Source: Anarhynchus alexandrinus | Lineage: Eukaryota; Chordata; Aves; Charadriiformes; Charadriidae | Direction: 5' to 3' | Assembly: GCA_008711295.1 (NCBI GenBank) | Contig: VUYV01000016.1 | Location: forward strand, 7,558,073 to 7,622,072 | DNA: 64,000 nt | Shown: positions 49,522-63,473 of the stretch, in pieces | Numbering within the stretch: the stretch's first letter is position 1 | Layout of the letters: each line of letters begins with the position of its first letter | Position numbers and translations under genes: made by a program | Notes under the pieces: model-generated | Databases searched by the model: none | What the model saw: the letters and a program-made list of their open reading frames with translations, nothing else | Told to the model about the DNA's origin: nothing

Positions 49522-51470
49522 CTAGAAATACAATTTATCTTCCTACAGTGGAAGAAATAAGGAAGTGGTTATACAGGTCTCATTCTCCAGAGTTTAAAAA
49601 TCAGCATTGTACAGGACAGGAACATAATCTCAATCAACTATTGAGATGATAATTAGCTAGAAAAAGGGTGGACTGCCATGTACATCCTCTTGGGCTGATT
49701 GTGGCAAGAGCAGAAGTCTATGTAAACTTCCGCTCACGTGATCCGGTTTGATCGTTGCTGAAACAAAGAACAGCATTTTTTTCCTCTTTCCTTTTGTTTC
49801 TACATCATTTCTTGGTATTAAAAAGGAGATTTGAATAAGTTCATCTAAATCAGCCAAAACTTGTGCTTGGGCTAGGTCCCCCTAAACTTCCTTGTGCGTA
49901 CGTTTATTCCAGATGGTTTACATGTTCCCAGTTTAGTATCAACCGTGAGTGACACTGGAAAAAAAAGTATTTGCTACACCAGTTGCTCTGTCGATTGCTA
50001 TCACTTTAAATCATAGCAGTAAAGATATTCAGTAAGTATATTATAATATAGCCCCAAACCAGTAACAGTTTCAAATAATGCATTAAGGAATGTTAGCACA
50101 TTTTAGTTGCTCTCCTTCTAGGTTGTTATACACAATGTAACTTTGACAGGCATTTGACAGAAAGTGCCTGCAGGTCATCTTTTGTTACAGGCTGTAGAAT
50201 ATGTAAAAAAATTAGAAATTATAAAAAGGATGTATCTTATCCCATGAGGGAATATGAATGAGTCTGCCTTCTTTCCCCAGTGCCGTTTCATCCCCTACAT
50301 ATTGAACTATATTTTTATTTTAGACTTCCTTCTGCTCCTGAAGCAGCTGGTTGCGCACATCATGCTGTAGTGTTCCACAGAATAAAGCTCTAAACCACTT
50401 CACATCCTGTTGAGGATGTTGTACAGTTGATATAGCTGGTAAAAGGCTGCTAGATGGTACCATAAGCCTTGGTTAGCAGAGCTACAGATCACAGGAACAA
50501 AGAGAAGATTGCTCTTTAGTCTGTAATAAAATCTTTATTTACACATAGTATTTTTACAGTTCTTTTTATAAATGATTCAGTGTTTTCCAATTGTCCGCAG
50601 CTCCACTTAAACTGTCATTTAACCTGTAACCTCCTTAAAGGTTTCCGAGCAGAAGGCTTAACAAATGCAAATTTCCTTTCAGAATTCCCAAGAGAGGTTG
50701 CCTATAGGTGAAAACTGAAAGAATAATAAAAGGTGCTTCTGAGGACAACTTGTGAATCTGCTAAATGCTATAGTATAACTGTATGTGGGATTCTATAATC
50801 AACTCTTTCAGAAGAAAAATTGAGATGTTCTCATTTAAACACTTCTATTATGTAGGCTAATAGCTTGGGTGGTGTTCTAGAGGGATTTTATTTGCTTGTT
50901 TTGTTTTGGCAGAATTGAATGATTTCAACAGAAGACAGTGTTGTCAGTGAATCATCTTGCATGATAGTGCTGAAAAGGGGCTTTCTTGTGTATCTGAACA
51001 GAACTGGCTCAAATATTTGAAAAATGGCATCACGACTTTAATAAAAAATAAATGTTATTGCACAGATATGGCAAAATGTCAAGGACATATGTACACTTAA
51101 GCAGCATTAATGAGGATGAACTTTGCTCATATGCAATGTTTTTTGATAAACTAAAAATTTGAAAAGTCATTGGTTTTAAACCGTTTTCATTTAAAATAAA
51201 TAGTTAGGAAAAGACTGAATATCTTCAGTCTGGTGGTAAAAATACAGCGCTTTTCACCTTACGGGCATATGCCCCACTCCATTCCTTGATTCTTATGGAT
51301 CCATCCCAAATAAAATACTTCAATATAATCAAGAAAAAAAACCACAGAGAGGACCACAGTTATTCCTAAAACTCTCATGAGTCTTATCCTTCATTTTCTG
51401 AGCTACGTTCTCCCATGCCTGCCTTTTTCATTTCCAGGACTGGCATCAGGAAAACGGAGAGACTGGCGCA

Positions 51471-51488
51471 GGGGTAGGGGGCGGGGGG
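51471..51488 (+). other. G-rich run, possible G-quadruplex
   Basis: GGGGTAGGGGGCGGGGGG lies inside a short GC-rich patch (about 51430-51560). Three long G runs with very short loops; a fourth could come from splitting the last run. Confidence 0.5.
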
Positions 51489-54400
51489 TCTCCAGGCTGC
51501 TCCTTCCAGGACCTCTACTTTCAGCAGAGGTGGCAGCACAACCAGTTGTGTTCTTGTGAGCCCCAGGGAGTAGCAGAGCAAAACGATTATAGTGATTGGC
51601 TTTTTGGTGGTGCTACATATTTAAAAGAGGAAGGGAGAAAAGAGACATAACATTGTGTCAAGATGATGTCACATCTTACCTTATTCTCTTTCTCGCTGTA
51701 CCATTGTCTCTTTTTTCCTAGAGTTTCCCATAGAGGCACTTTCTGTAGTGGCCAGAAATCATTATCATTTGACAACTGTTCACCTCTGTGAAATTAGCTG
51801 AATAGTCCCGTGCCAGGTATCCATTTCACAACACAGAAAGTGTTATCGTCATTGGCAGTAATTAGTGTGCTTGTTGGCAGCCTCACAGGAGATGTGAAGG
51901 ATTGAATGGTCGGGGGGGAACGGTCACCCCTTGAGGTCTCTGTGGAGAGGCATGTTGGCAGAGCATTAAGCTCCATGTCATAAAAGTGGATGAACAGTAT
52001 TTCCTTTCCAGGCTTTTGTCATTTATTTTAGCTATTTTAATTTTTTAAAATGCATAGAAAATACAAGCCTTGAGATAGCATTAATAAGTGTCAACCAGGG
52101 TCCTTTTGCATCCTGAAAGCATGTCACTAGCTTTCAGTGTTAGGGGTATTCTTTTTTCCCCCCTTTTCTATTCTCAGTGAGTGAAATTACTTGTGCTTTT
52201 ATGTAGAAGTTCCTCTGTACCCATTAAAGAGGAAGGGCCAGGTCTTCTAAATCTGCGGTGGATGTTTTGGGTGTTTGCTTTGTTATGAAAAGCATTGGAG
52301 TTAATTCTTATGCCTCTCCAAATCTCTACCAGCAAAAACCAGTAGTGACGGTAGTGTCTTGTCTAAGATCTGTGATTTAGATTTGTGCGTCACATCAATA
52401 TGTAGCAGCAAAATTAACATATAATGTCCTAGTGTGCATAATTTAGGGAGGGCTGATTTCAAGATCTGTAGTTGACGTAGCCCATTATGTCCCATTTTAT
52501 GACCTGCTTTCCTTTGCTTAAAAGTTTGCCAAGTGTTCACTAGCTACAGTTTGGTTTTTTTTTTTTTCCTCCAGGATGCACAGATGGCATGTGCTTTGGA
52601 CAAATCACAGCTAAGTAGAAAAAAAATGCTGTTGTTTCAAGGAGCCTCATAAGGATGTTGTGTCACACCATATGTAGCAGAATTGAGAAGATAAAAAAAA
52701 ATGATGGATGTTTGTAACAGAGAGAAAGGATCATATGGTGGCCAAGAAAGCTGCCTTGAGAACTAGTGCCTGTCTGGGCCTTCATGGCTTTAACAGGACT
52801 TCTTCATGTGTCCAAGGAGAAATATTAAGATCTGGCTTTCAACAGCTAAAGGACTAGAGTCAGCATTAGTGAGAGAGCTAAGTTACCTCAAATAGGACGC
52901 TCATAAACAGTGGACATTTCTTTAGCTCATCCTTCTTCTTGTCCCCAGTTCCCTGTCTGTAAGTTGTATTGCAATATTGCTTGTTTACCCTGCTGGTGTA
53001 AATCCATGAATGTCTGTAACGCTTGGAGAACTACCATACTTGGATACTAGGGAAAAATTAACATTGTTTAAGAATACTTTTAATAGCATGCAGTTAGCAA
53101 GACGGGTATGTGGGGAAAGAGTTCCTATGTCTTTAGTTCCTCCTTTTGTTCAGAGGTACAGAATATTAAACCTGTGCTTGTTTTGTGAACATTAGTATTT
53201 TGTGTACTGATTAAAGAATGAACAGTGCAGAAAAACATAGTATATGATCTTATATTTTTATGTTTCAACTTATTTAGCTCTTTCCATCTGCATGCTTTAG
53301 CATACTTTGTGTGTGTTTAAGGCAGTAAACAAAGCGAACGGGAAACTTTACATTTCCTACATGGGGATATAGCATACAGAGGACAATGTCAAGAGCAAGT
53401 TACCAAAGGTTTGTGTAGGTGCATTCTTACAGACAAGGGGTGGATTATCTTACTTTACTGTGTAGTGTGGGCTGCCAAATAAATGTTACGGTCTTTCTGA
53501 ATGACGGGACATACACAAGAACTGTGTGGCTGCATTAAAACTTCCAGGCTATCAAAATGATTTGCTACAAGAATGAGACATTTGTTCAGTCACCTTGAGG
53601 AAAGTCCATATGACATGTGGGAATTTGTTAACAGCGTGGCAAAGCTTGAGCTTGCACATGAGGACAATAGAAAGGGATTTGTGCATTTAATACCTATTGT
53701 CACTTTTCCTGATCTGAGTTCTAAATGGCTCCAATTATCTTTTGCCTATTCAACTACAGAAATGTTTTCCTGGATGCTGAATGAGCATTGAGTCCTATTT
53801 CCCAAGCTACAGGGAGAGGACTGATCTGATACGAGGGAATTAGAATGGAGCAAGTATCATTCTTCATACACCTCCCTCCCAAATCAGATCAGCATTACCC
53901 ATGCAGTAAGTTAAACATCCATACCCACCAGGTATCTACACTGAAACTTCTTGTATTCAGTCTCTGGAAACACTTGGCGAAGTGTCTGAAAGATGTGATG
54001 AATTTGCAGGGTGTTTACTTCAAAAGTGTGTTTTGTTCAGAAGGAGCAAGCAGATGACTCCTGAGACAGGTGGGATATATTTTAGTGCTGTTCCCAAAAT
54101 TTGGGAAAGGCAATGGGGGATACAAGGTAGGATGTGGGAGGATGCATTTCTAACCATGTGGGCGTACCACCAGCATAATTCTAAATAAGAGAATAAAGAT
54201 ATAATGTAGTGTTAAAAAAAAAAAAGTCACCACTAGCCCTTTGTGACCCCAGAGAAATTTATTAGCATCATGTTTGTCCAGAGTCAAATCAGGAGTTACA
54301 TGTGTTTATGTACCTGTTGGATGTTTATGTCTAATGTAGTTGTAGTGATTGATAAAGGAGCTCTGCAGTAAGTCAGGGAAGGGAGGCTGGGAGAGGTTTC

Positions 54401-57400
54401 CTTCCTTTGTGAAAGAACGGAGAGTTGCTCAGTAACCACTCGGTACTGGCATTGTGTCTTACAGAGCCATTTGCATCTCTAAGGGAGGAAAGCAATGATT
54501 ATTTTATTAGAAAAAAAGTGGTAAGACCATCTTCTGGATAAGGAGAGATTAGAGTGCATTTTGGAATGAAAGATCAGATCTGTCTGGACACCTGGGAAAC
54601 TTCAAAGGAGAGATTAGCTATAAAAGCTTGCGTGCTCAGGGAAGATGGAGCCACGTGAGGGTGAGCTCTGACAGGTGCTTCCAAGGGTTTTCTTTTATTG
54701 GAAGCTCTCCATGGGGGAGCTCTCCCTTGCAGGGAAATTTTCTGACAAAACTCAGATGTAGCTGCTGTCTAGCATATACAACCTGAGGCATAAACTATGC
54801 ACAGAGAGTGAAACTGCAATGAGCAGGGATGTATAAAGGAGACGGTATAATTAAAGCATCGCTTTCCTTTTATTTCTTCACCTATGTCTTTTATAAAGTT
54901 GTGTAAATCTGCTGCTTACTTTGGATATTCCAAATAAAATGCTTTTATTTTTGTTCATCTTAAATTGGCTTTAAACTGTAGCACTATTTTAGCTACGTGA
55001 GCCAGATGGGAACGCTTGGTACCATGGGGGTCAGGAGAGGAAGGAGTGTCGCGCAATGAGCCTGGCATGTGTTTGTAAAATATCAGGGTGCCTGCATGAA
55101 ACCAAAGTCTTCAGGGAGCATACTGCACATGCTGCTAGTCTAAACATTATTTTACTCATCTTTTCCTTGTACTTTAGGAGCACAGTGTGGCCAAACCACT
55201 GAGCTGGGGGATATTCTGTGATTTATCTGGATTTGGTTCCAGCAAGTGTGACTTAAAGATGATTAAATGGACTGAGCTTTTGGCCTGATTCTATTATAGT
55301 TTCATTACAGAAGTTTGAATTGAATGTAGTAAAAGGCAAACTCTGCTTTTACCTAGGAGCCTTGTTATGCGGAGAGAGCCATAACCTACAATTCACAGTT
55401 TGTTAGAAAGGGTTTGGTAGCGCCTTGAAGTGAAAAATACGTACACGGGTAGAATCCTATCGTGCTGTTTTCTGTTTGAATTCATCCAACCTAGAAAGGC
55501 TGAGACAAGCTGCTGATTATTTTCTAGCCTGCCTTGTCAAACCTCCCTTTGCATGGGTGCAATGTCATTCTGCTAAAAGCTTTTAGGATTTGCAAGCCTT
55601 GCTTGCTTTCCCAGATTTGCCAAAAAACAACTGTCCTTTCCTAGTTTTATCAGTATTAGCTGGAACTTAGACTCTTGCTGCTTTGAGTATTATCTTGTGA
55701 AGCTATAAGAATTAGTGTAATAAAGTATGTTTTCTTTTTTACTTAAAGGGTATTTTTAGTTTTATTGGAAAAAGTGTTTGTGCTAATTGCCTGTCAAACC
55801 CTAATACTTCATTTTTAGTTCTTCTGATAATCTCCTAAAAAAGCTGCAAGTTTCCTCCCTAGGGCAAACAGTAGTATTATTGAAGCCAGCACTTAATTTA
55901 AAGTAAAATAGCGGATGTATAAAATGATAAATACTGCTTTACATACAGTGTTAGATGTATGTTGTGGACTGTCCTCACGTATTTGTTTTGGTGCCTGGGG
56001 TGATAATGTACAATAACTAAAGAGGGTGAGCAATGCTATTAGGTGCCTGTGGGTATAGTAAACCTATGCTGGAACTTGCAAATATCTATTGTCCTCATTG
56101 CCCCATGCACCCCCAGGTTTGTAACAGATATGTGTGAGATAACATCGTAAACATCTCTTTTGCTAAAACTCTTTTATGGCAATAAAATAGACAGGGATGT
56201 GGGCTTCCACTGTGCAGATATTCACTGCAGTGTGACATTAAGTTGTAGGAGGAGACAATAGCACTAGAATTCTGTTACAGCAATATGAAAGCTTGCCAAA
56301 ACCACTTATATAAATCAATACCTGCACAGCTATAAATCCTAAGCATTTAGACCAAATTAGTAGTATTTTGATCAACTCCTATTGTTTCTTTATAATATTA
56401 ATCTTTTATCAACCTAAGCAGCCAAACATTTTATTGAGTCTTTACTTTTCTCCATACTTCATTTTTAAAAAGGACAGTCAGCGTTCATTATTACATAGAT
56501 CCACACTGCTACTTGGGGAAGGGAAGAGAGCTTTTTTATCTTTTGTGTTTATTATTATTATTCTTATTGGAGGATATTGGGTGAGTTTGGAAAAATAGAA
56601 AAGGTCAGTCTTTCCCAAAGAATGTGATGTGGTCTGGCAAATTTGCACCTACACTGTTGCAATGTTACCTTAAAGGTAAGTTTATTGTGGGGGGAAAAGT
56701 ATTTTATACATACGCAGGAACTCAGAATAGTCATCCAGAAGAAGCCAATGGGTAATCACACTAGTATTAAGGCTTCTTAGTTCAGCTGCTTGGAACTCGA
56801 CTGGCTTCAGGCACAACTTGCTCATCTTATTAAGGGAGGAGGGGGAAAATCAGTGTACACTTTCATGACCCTGAAAGGAGTCAGAAATTTTTAGGTGTTT
56901 CATCTGACCTTAGGGCTAATGCTACTTATTTAGCACTGTGTAATCATAGTTACTGTTCCCCAAGGCAGCAAAGACAAACAGTGTGGAAAGCTTATGAATT
57001 AGCAAAGGCTGAAGTAATGAAAGACCCTAATTTTCCTACTTTTTAAAGGAAATCTCAGAAATTCATTTTTAAGTCTGTTTTCTTTTCTAAACAGTTTTAC
57101 AGAGGGAGCTTAATTTTTAAATTGTTATCTATTTTTTGAAGACTACTTTCCCTAACCTCTGGTGGGTTTTGGGTACAGAGCATGGATTTTTAAGTGGATT
57201 TCACAGGAATGTATCAACATACGCCTCAAGTCATGGAAAGAGTGAGAGACTTGACTTTAAAAATATGATCCTAAAAATCTGCAGAAGACTTTCATTATTA
57301 TTTGCCTCATTTCTGCTTGGAAACATCTGAAGCGAAAGGAGTTGTGAACTACCCTAAGTCTACTATTTTTTTTTCCTTCTGTGTTTTGCCTAATGTTGCA

Positions 57401-60400
57401 TACATGATGCAGTTAGTAGAATTTAACTTCTTGTGAGCGACAGACCAAGATCTCCAGGATGTCATGCTTAAAATCTGGAATGAGATTCTTTTTATTGCTG
57501 GCAAGTGCAGCTAAAGGGCATGAAAGAATTTAGTTGTTCATGATACAACTGTTAGCCAGCCTTCCAGATTTCCATCTCCTTATTGAACCAGGCTTGTTTT
57601 CTTCATTAAGCTCGTACAGTAACTTATTTTAAACTTTCTTCAGCCTAGCATGTAATTAAATGCCATGCTTGTAAAATGAAATGTTGGTTGAATCAGGGTT
57701 TTGCTAATATGAGCAAAACCTCCTTTACCTTGCATGTAAATATTTTTCTGATCTCAGGTGAAGCTTAGAATTGCCTGTTGATTTTTATGGACTATGAAAT
57801 GTCTCTTGAAACGCCACATTTCAGACTTTTTTTATATGCCCCTTTAGTATTTGCAAGAGTATAATTATCTTTTCTGAGGAAAGAACCTGGTGAAATAATT
57901 GCATTGTAATTTGGAAGTTGATTCCTCTTCTTTATAGTCTGCTAATCCAGCTGAGAGGCAGCTCACGTTGCACTGAAGGCTTTAGTTTGTATTTCCCTCC
58001 AGCTTTTTTTTTTTAACTGATCACCATTGATTGCTTAAAAAGTTGGTACTGTTCTTTCATTAAGATTACGCTTTGTTTTCCCTGTGGTTTTTTTTTGTTA
58101 CAGCTTTCTAGTATTCTTTCTCATATTTCTAAGTAATTTTTAAGAACTTAAATGCCTCGCACAGCACATTGCTGTGTACATGAATGCTCTGTGCAGGGAG
58201 AGGACTTTCCATTAGGTGCATTGCGTTCCCATCAGGTTCCATCAGCAAATCTGATGTAACCACTGTCAAAGCACTGGTGGTCCTCTTTGGCCCCATGCTC
58301 TAGTCAGCATTAGCTCATTTAAAGAGACTGAGACTGTGTTTTTCAGGAGGATGATTGAGACTGTTATCAGGTTTTATTTCTGGGCTCAAAGGACCAAACG
58401 TTAGCTGTATGGAGAGTACATCAGTGAAGTTATTCTGATTTAACTCGTGACTGAAATCAGAATCTAATCTCACTTTTTCTACTCTGCTGTCTTGATCAGA
58501 GTAGAGAAATGTTATGTTTGATAGTCATAGGTCAGAGCTCATCTGTCTGCATTGGAAAGACATTTTCACTCTGTCAAAAATGTTGCAGGTTTGCAAGCAG
58601 GTTTCTGCAGAGAATGTGTGTGTTTTGCAATTGCTGAATTCTCCAGTACTGACCTAGGGCTGAGTGTCTGTTCCTCATCGTCTGCTAAGAGTGTGCCAAA
58701 TATTGGGAACAAGGTAGCAGCTGAAATTAGAAACAGCCTTTGTCCAGAAATTTTCCTTCTGTGAGAAATAGAATTGTTGGAGATGCTTCCTCTCCCACTT
58801 CTATGTTCCCTACAAATTTTAGACTTAACACTGTCCTGAGTTTTCGTTTCTTTATGTTTTATTATTAGTAAATGTCTATTCACAGTCGTGAGATGATTTT
58901 CCTTTGTGAGTTCATCAACTTCTATTGTTGCATTGCTGTTTTGATGACTGTTGGAGCTAATGTTTCAGACCCAGGAGGATGTGAACCAGTGAGTAATCCC
59001 AGCTCACTATTTGAATTATGTATATAGCTATTGGCTGCCATCTCTCATTTAACAGTGTACTTCCGGATAATGATTCTTCTGATTATAGACTTTTTTGATA
59101 TATAAAAATGTACTTCTCTGACTAGATGGTAATTAAGCCAGGAAGCAAGTGTGTTTAGTTACTTATGCTGCTCAGATATTTAATGATTTACTATTTGCGC
59201 TTGTAAACTTGTCTAAGGCCTTCTAATTGAAAGCTGTTCAAGGACACTAAGTTTATGACAATCTGTTAATCTCTTGACACCCTCTGTGCCTCTCAATAGT
59301 GCCATTAATGCCTTCTATTATGTTCTTGCCATGTGGTTGCGTATATCTGTTCTGTCTTCTGCTGGAGTTCAGTTTATTGAGCATGGGTGAGCTAAGTGCT
59401 ACCTATTACTAGTTAACTTAACATAATTGAACACCAGCTTTATCATAAGTTCAGTGCTTAATTAATAAGACAGTGAACTTAAGATCTGGTTTATGTAAAA
59501 GGCAACCAGCTCTATGTCAGCAGCAGAATCTTATTTTCATTCTGCATTACCAAAGAGGTACTTCAGGTCAAGGCTGTCCCATAAGGTATTAAAATTCTTG
59601 TCCATTTGTTTGATGAAAGGTACAGTGAATTCTTGAAGGTGCTATGTCTGCCCATTAATAGAAATGTCCTACTAACATAACAAAGCAAATCCTGAATGCA
59701 GAGAGGAGTGGGACAGGAGTGGCTGGTGTTCGAGCAGCTCTGTTTTAGACTCTTCATGTTCACACATATGTGCATGTGCAGTTACCTGTATTTATGCTGT
59801 TCAGGCACCAATTAGGTTGATTTTTGTGGCAGTGGTAATACAGAGAATTATGAAGCAGAATTCATTGCTTCTGCTGCCTCTGCACAAGATATCCTCTGTA
59901 AGTAAGGGTCATGATCACACTTGTGTCCTGTCAGGCCATTGGGGATGCACATTGCTTGACATCCTAAGCCTTAATGTGACAGTGACCGCACACCTGCATA
60001 TCAGTAAAAATCTGAAGCGCAGCTGAATTTTTGACCTAACGACAAATATCTCAACCTTCATTTGCAACACTCAGGCTACTTTCCATCTCTCTGCCTACCG
60101 TGTGCCATCTCCTATCCTGCCTATAAAAATGGAAGTGCGTTTCTGCTATTCTTCAGCTAAACTTATTTTACCTTTGATCATCATGTAAATTTCTGGCCAA
60201 TTCAGGCAGAGCTTTTCAAGCCCCAATCCACTGAGCAGGGGTTTTCAGTCGCTCTTCATCACAAAGCCTCGCAATCTAGCTCTTTGTTACTGGTGTTCAA
60301 CTTGCAGGCCACGCTCCCTGTAATAGTTACTTGTTCCCCTATAATTATTCACAGCCCTGTTTTGGCTCTTTGTGAGGGAATTTGGCCAAGTATGCAGTGT

Positions 60401-63337
60401 ACTGCATCTGTTGCAGATCATACTGCAGTTGCTATGTCTGCTGCCTCGATGGTTTAAGATCGGTGAGGAGCCATACGAGCACCTCGAAGCACTTCATTTT
60501 TGCCCTTGTGAGGTCAAAAGCAACAGTGTGAATATCGTTGCTGTATCTTGCAAGGTCGTTTGGCCATATCCAAGGTTACTCCCTCTGTGTTAGTGTCTTC
60601 ATGATCTGTGTGGATTAGATCTAGGAAATTTAAGAGGATTGGGGATTATTTTGCAAGGATTTTAAGCTACAGATCAAGGTATACTTTTTTAACACTTTCC
60701 TGTTTCTCATTTCTGAGTGTACTTACGGGGCAGCTGCCCAGACTGGAGTCAAATGCTCAAATGTTACTTGGGTGTTGTCCTCCCTTGCTCCGTGCAGACT
60801 CCTGTTACTGTATTGCCTCTTTCCACCAGAGGAAAGGGAAGCGTGGTCAGGGCAGACTGTTCTCCATGCCTACTTAGGTTGTTGCAGAGGTGTAGTACCT
60901 GGCCTCACTGCGCTGCTGTGCTGGTACCCCATGTGGGATAGTGTTAGCACTACCTCTGCGGGGAGGCAAGTGCTCAGGTGGGGTTAAGGGCTGGGGAGCC
61001 ACAATGTGTATCCAACTACTTTTTTTTTTTTTTGGAGTGCAAAAATTTGTTCTTGAAATTCAAGGGATATATATGGGATTATATGTTTTAGTTTGTGTTG
61101 GAAGTAACAGGATGTATAGTTTTGGCTTTTATTAAAAGCAAAGCACTACAGTGACTGCAGCAAGAACATACTCTTACTGCACTGGGACTTAACTGGTACC
61201 TGCTAATATGTTAGTTGGATTTAGAAGAATAAAATTATAGGTTTTCACTTCCACAGTGTACGACTGAATTGATGTTCGCTGTTGAGTTGCAAATCCAATT
61301 ATAATACATAGAATTGTATGTAGATCTCAGAAGATCTTGTTTTATTATTACAGGCTCTAGCACTGCTAATAGGCTTGGCCATCCTTTGGCCTCATTAGCC
61401 ACACTGTCTCCAACCCCTTTTCCCTCTCTGGTCCTTTATTAGTTGTTCCTATAGGGGAAGTCTTTTAATTTGATTTTGCAAGTTACAGTATTTCCATGTG
61501 ACAATTTGTATGAAAACTCTTCAGGCTAGTTTTGTTAACACGTACAGCCCACCTAATGGTGTTTTCTCTATATAAAGTCCTGTGATGATGCTTGTGATGC
61601 ATCCTCATCCCACATTGCAGAACTTGCTACACTGTTGTTTTTCAACATGAAGTGTGCCTTTTGCTACTGTTTATTTTAAGATGTTTTATCGTTCAGGGCA
61701 TTTTAGCTAAAGGTCCCTTCTTTTCTCAGCTCACTATGGAATACTTTTTTGCATCTAAGCTCTGGACTTTCACAAGTCCTGACTTTTATTTCATTGCTGA
61801 TTTTTTTTTTTTCTTCAGCCTCTTAAAGCTCCTTCTTCCCTGAAATACGCTGTAGATTGATTTATGAGTGTTGAATTCTGTCCATATAATCTGGTTGATA
61901 ATCACTATTCCTATAGATGAGTATTTTTACTAATACTGAGATAAGTGTTGCAATCTCTTTCAACTCTAAGTTAACACACTTAATTTTTTTTCTCTGTACT
62001 TCATTGATATCTATGATTGTTTTAACTTTGTGTAATTATATACACAAATCCTGATAAGTGAGGGTGGAAGTACTGCATTCCCAACAAATATTTCTGAAAT
62101 AAACAGATAGAGTAGACTGTTATTTTCAAAATATCTTAACTGTTGAATCATTTTGTTTCTTGTCAGGTTTTGGCTGAGTTAGTTTACCTTCCAAACTATT
62201 TTTACTTCTACCTTCTCAGTGGTTCAATAAAATAATTTGACTGCTTCTGCAGTGAGAGAAACAGCTGCTTATTACTTTCCAAAATGGAGATAATACAAGC
62301 AATCGTCAGACAATTTTGAAAGAATTGGAATTGCTTTTGGCCAAGGCTCTAATGCACATTTAAAACCTGTGTTCTTAGAAAACTGAATGTGCATTATGTG
62401 GGTTTAGCATCTGACATTTTCATTCTGTGTGCGTTAGGCCCTTTGAAATCTCTCAAAGTAACTTCTAAGGTTTGCGTGCAAGTTTTATTCAATGTAAGCT
62501 TTGAATTGCTGTGCTCCACATCACTGGACTTCTCTCCCATCCTCAAGTGCAGGGAGTGCATGTTTCTCTTAGTTTGCAAATCGATGTAGAAAACTTATCT
62601 TTTTGATTTAGACTTTACTAGATGTTGAATTTTATATCAGTGTTATAAGCTCCAGTGGTGTTTTATCTGCTGATTAGTCTTATAATGTAAAGTGCCTGTG
62701 ATGCATTGCATAGAAGATGCTATAAAAATAGTTTATGGTGTGATAGCAAGGAGAAATGTGGGGAGCGCAGATTCACTTTATTAGATAAGCAGGAGTCCCC
62801 AAGCAATCGTTTGTCAACAGTAGTTAAAGATTAGTTTATCTTCGATCACTGAACCTTTAATAAACATGTTTTTAGCTGAAGTAAAATGGTTATACTGAAA
62901 ATAAAGGGAATTTATATGTTTGTGTCAGTTTTATCTATTGAGAGAAAAAATTTGAATGTGTATCTAATTTTCACACTAAATATCTTTTCCAATAATGGTG
63001 TTGAGGAAAACAAAAAAATTGTCTTTCTCAACATTATATGAACAAAATTCTTTCCTGTGACAAAAACAGCTGAAGTTAAACATGTTTGTTTAATTCTCTC
63101 TGTAGACGTGTATTATATTTAGCAGTAATTAAGTACAATCATTCTACATTGAGACATCCTGTTAACTGCAAACATAATTGTTTCTTAAAGCTATTTTTCA
63201 AGTGCAGTCTATCACATTGTGGCTTATCTGGTAGTGATCAGCTTGTTTTCAAGCCTTATTTGACTATCAGCTTAGACAGTAAGGATCTTGACCAAGTCAG
63301 CATCGAAGAGCGACTTTGGGACTTGGCTTTTGTGCCG

Positions 63338-63473
63338 CAAAGCTCTTCACAAATATTAGTCATCCAACTTCAGACAGCCGTGGTGGGTGACATTGGTATT
63401 ATCATCTTAGTTTTACAAATGGGGAATGTAAAGCTCAGACAGCTTTAACAGAAGTATCTGAACTCACATGTGC
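63338..63473 (-). mobile_element. L2/MIR-type repeat fragment, reverse orientation
   Basis: On the + strand the order CAAAGCTCTTCACAAATATT, then GGTATTATCATCTTAG, then TTTTACAAATGGGGAA followed by AAGCTCAGACAGC is the reverse complement of the MIR/L2 3' region, whose forward form reads like TCCCCATCTGTAAAATGGG and AAAGCGCTTTACA. The 120-codon frame at 63086-63448 runs into it and is explained by it rather than by a gene. Confidence 0.7.

Larger units (their letters stand above)
48716..63337 (+). other. MACROD2: Downstream MACROD2 intron, last part
   Basis: AT-rich with low-complexity and G-rich runs, A12 at 54214-54225, T14 at 61020-61033, a GC-richer patch at about 60240-61010, and candidate regulatory stretches at 55240-55740 and 59160-59480. 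The next MACROD2 exon, expected to open with a Val-Asp-Arg-like peptide, was not found by eye. Confidence 0.75.

Noticed and set aside
52555..52640. Poly-T followed by CCTCCAG as a possible splice acceptor
   Set aside because: The following open frame ends without a good donor and resembles nothing in MACROD2.
63090..63130. TCTCTCTGTAG acceptor-like site followed by GTAGACG, as a possible start of the next exon
   Set aside because: The frame giving Val-Asp meets a stop after a few codons and the peptide does not match the macro domain.
63086..63448. 120-codon open frame near the right edge
   Set aside because: Its second half is a reverse-oriented L2/MIR-like repeat.
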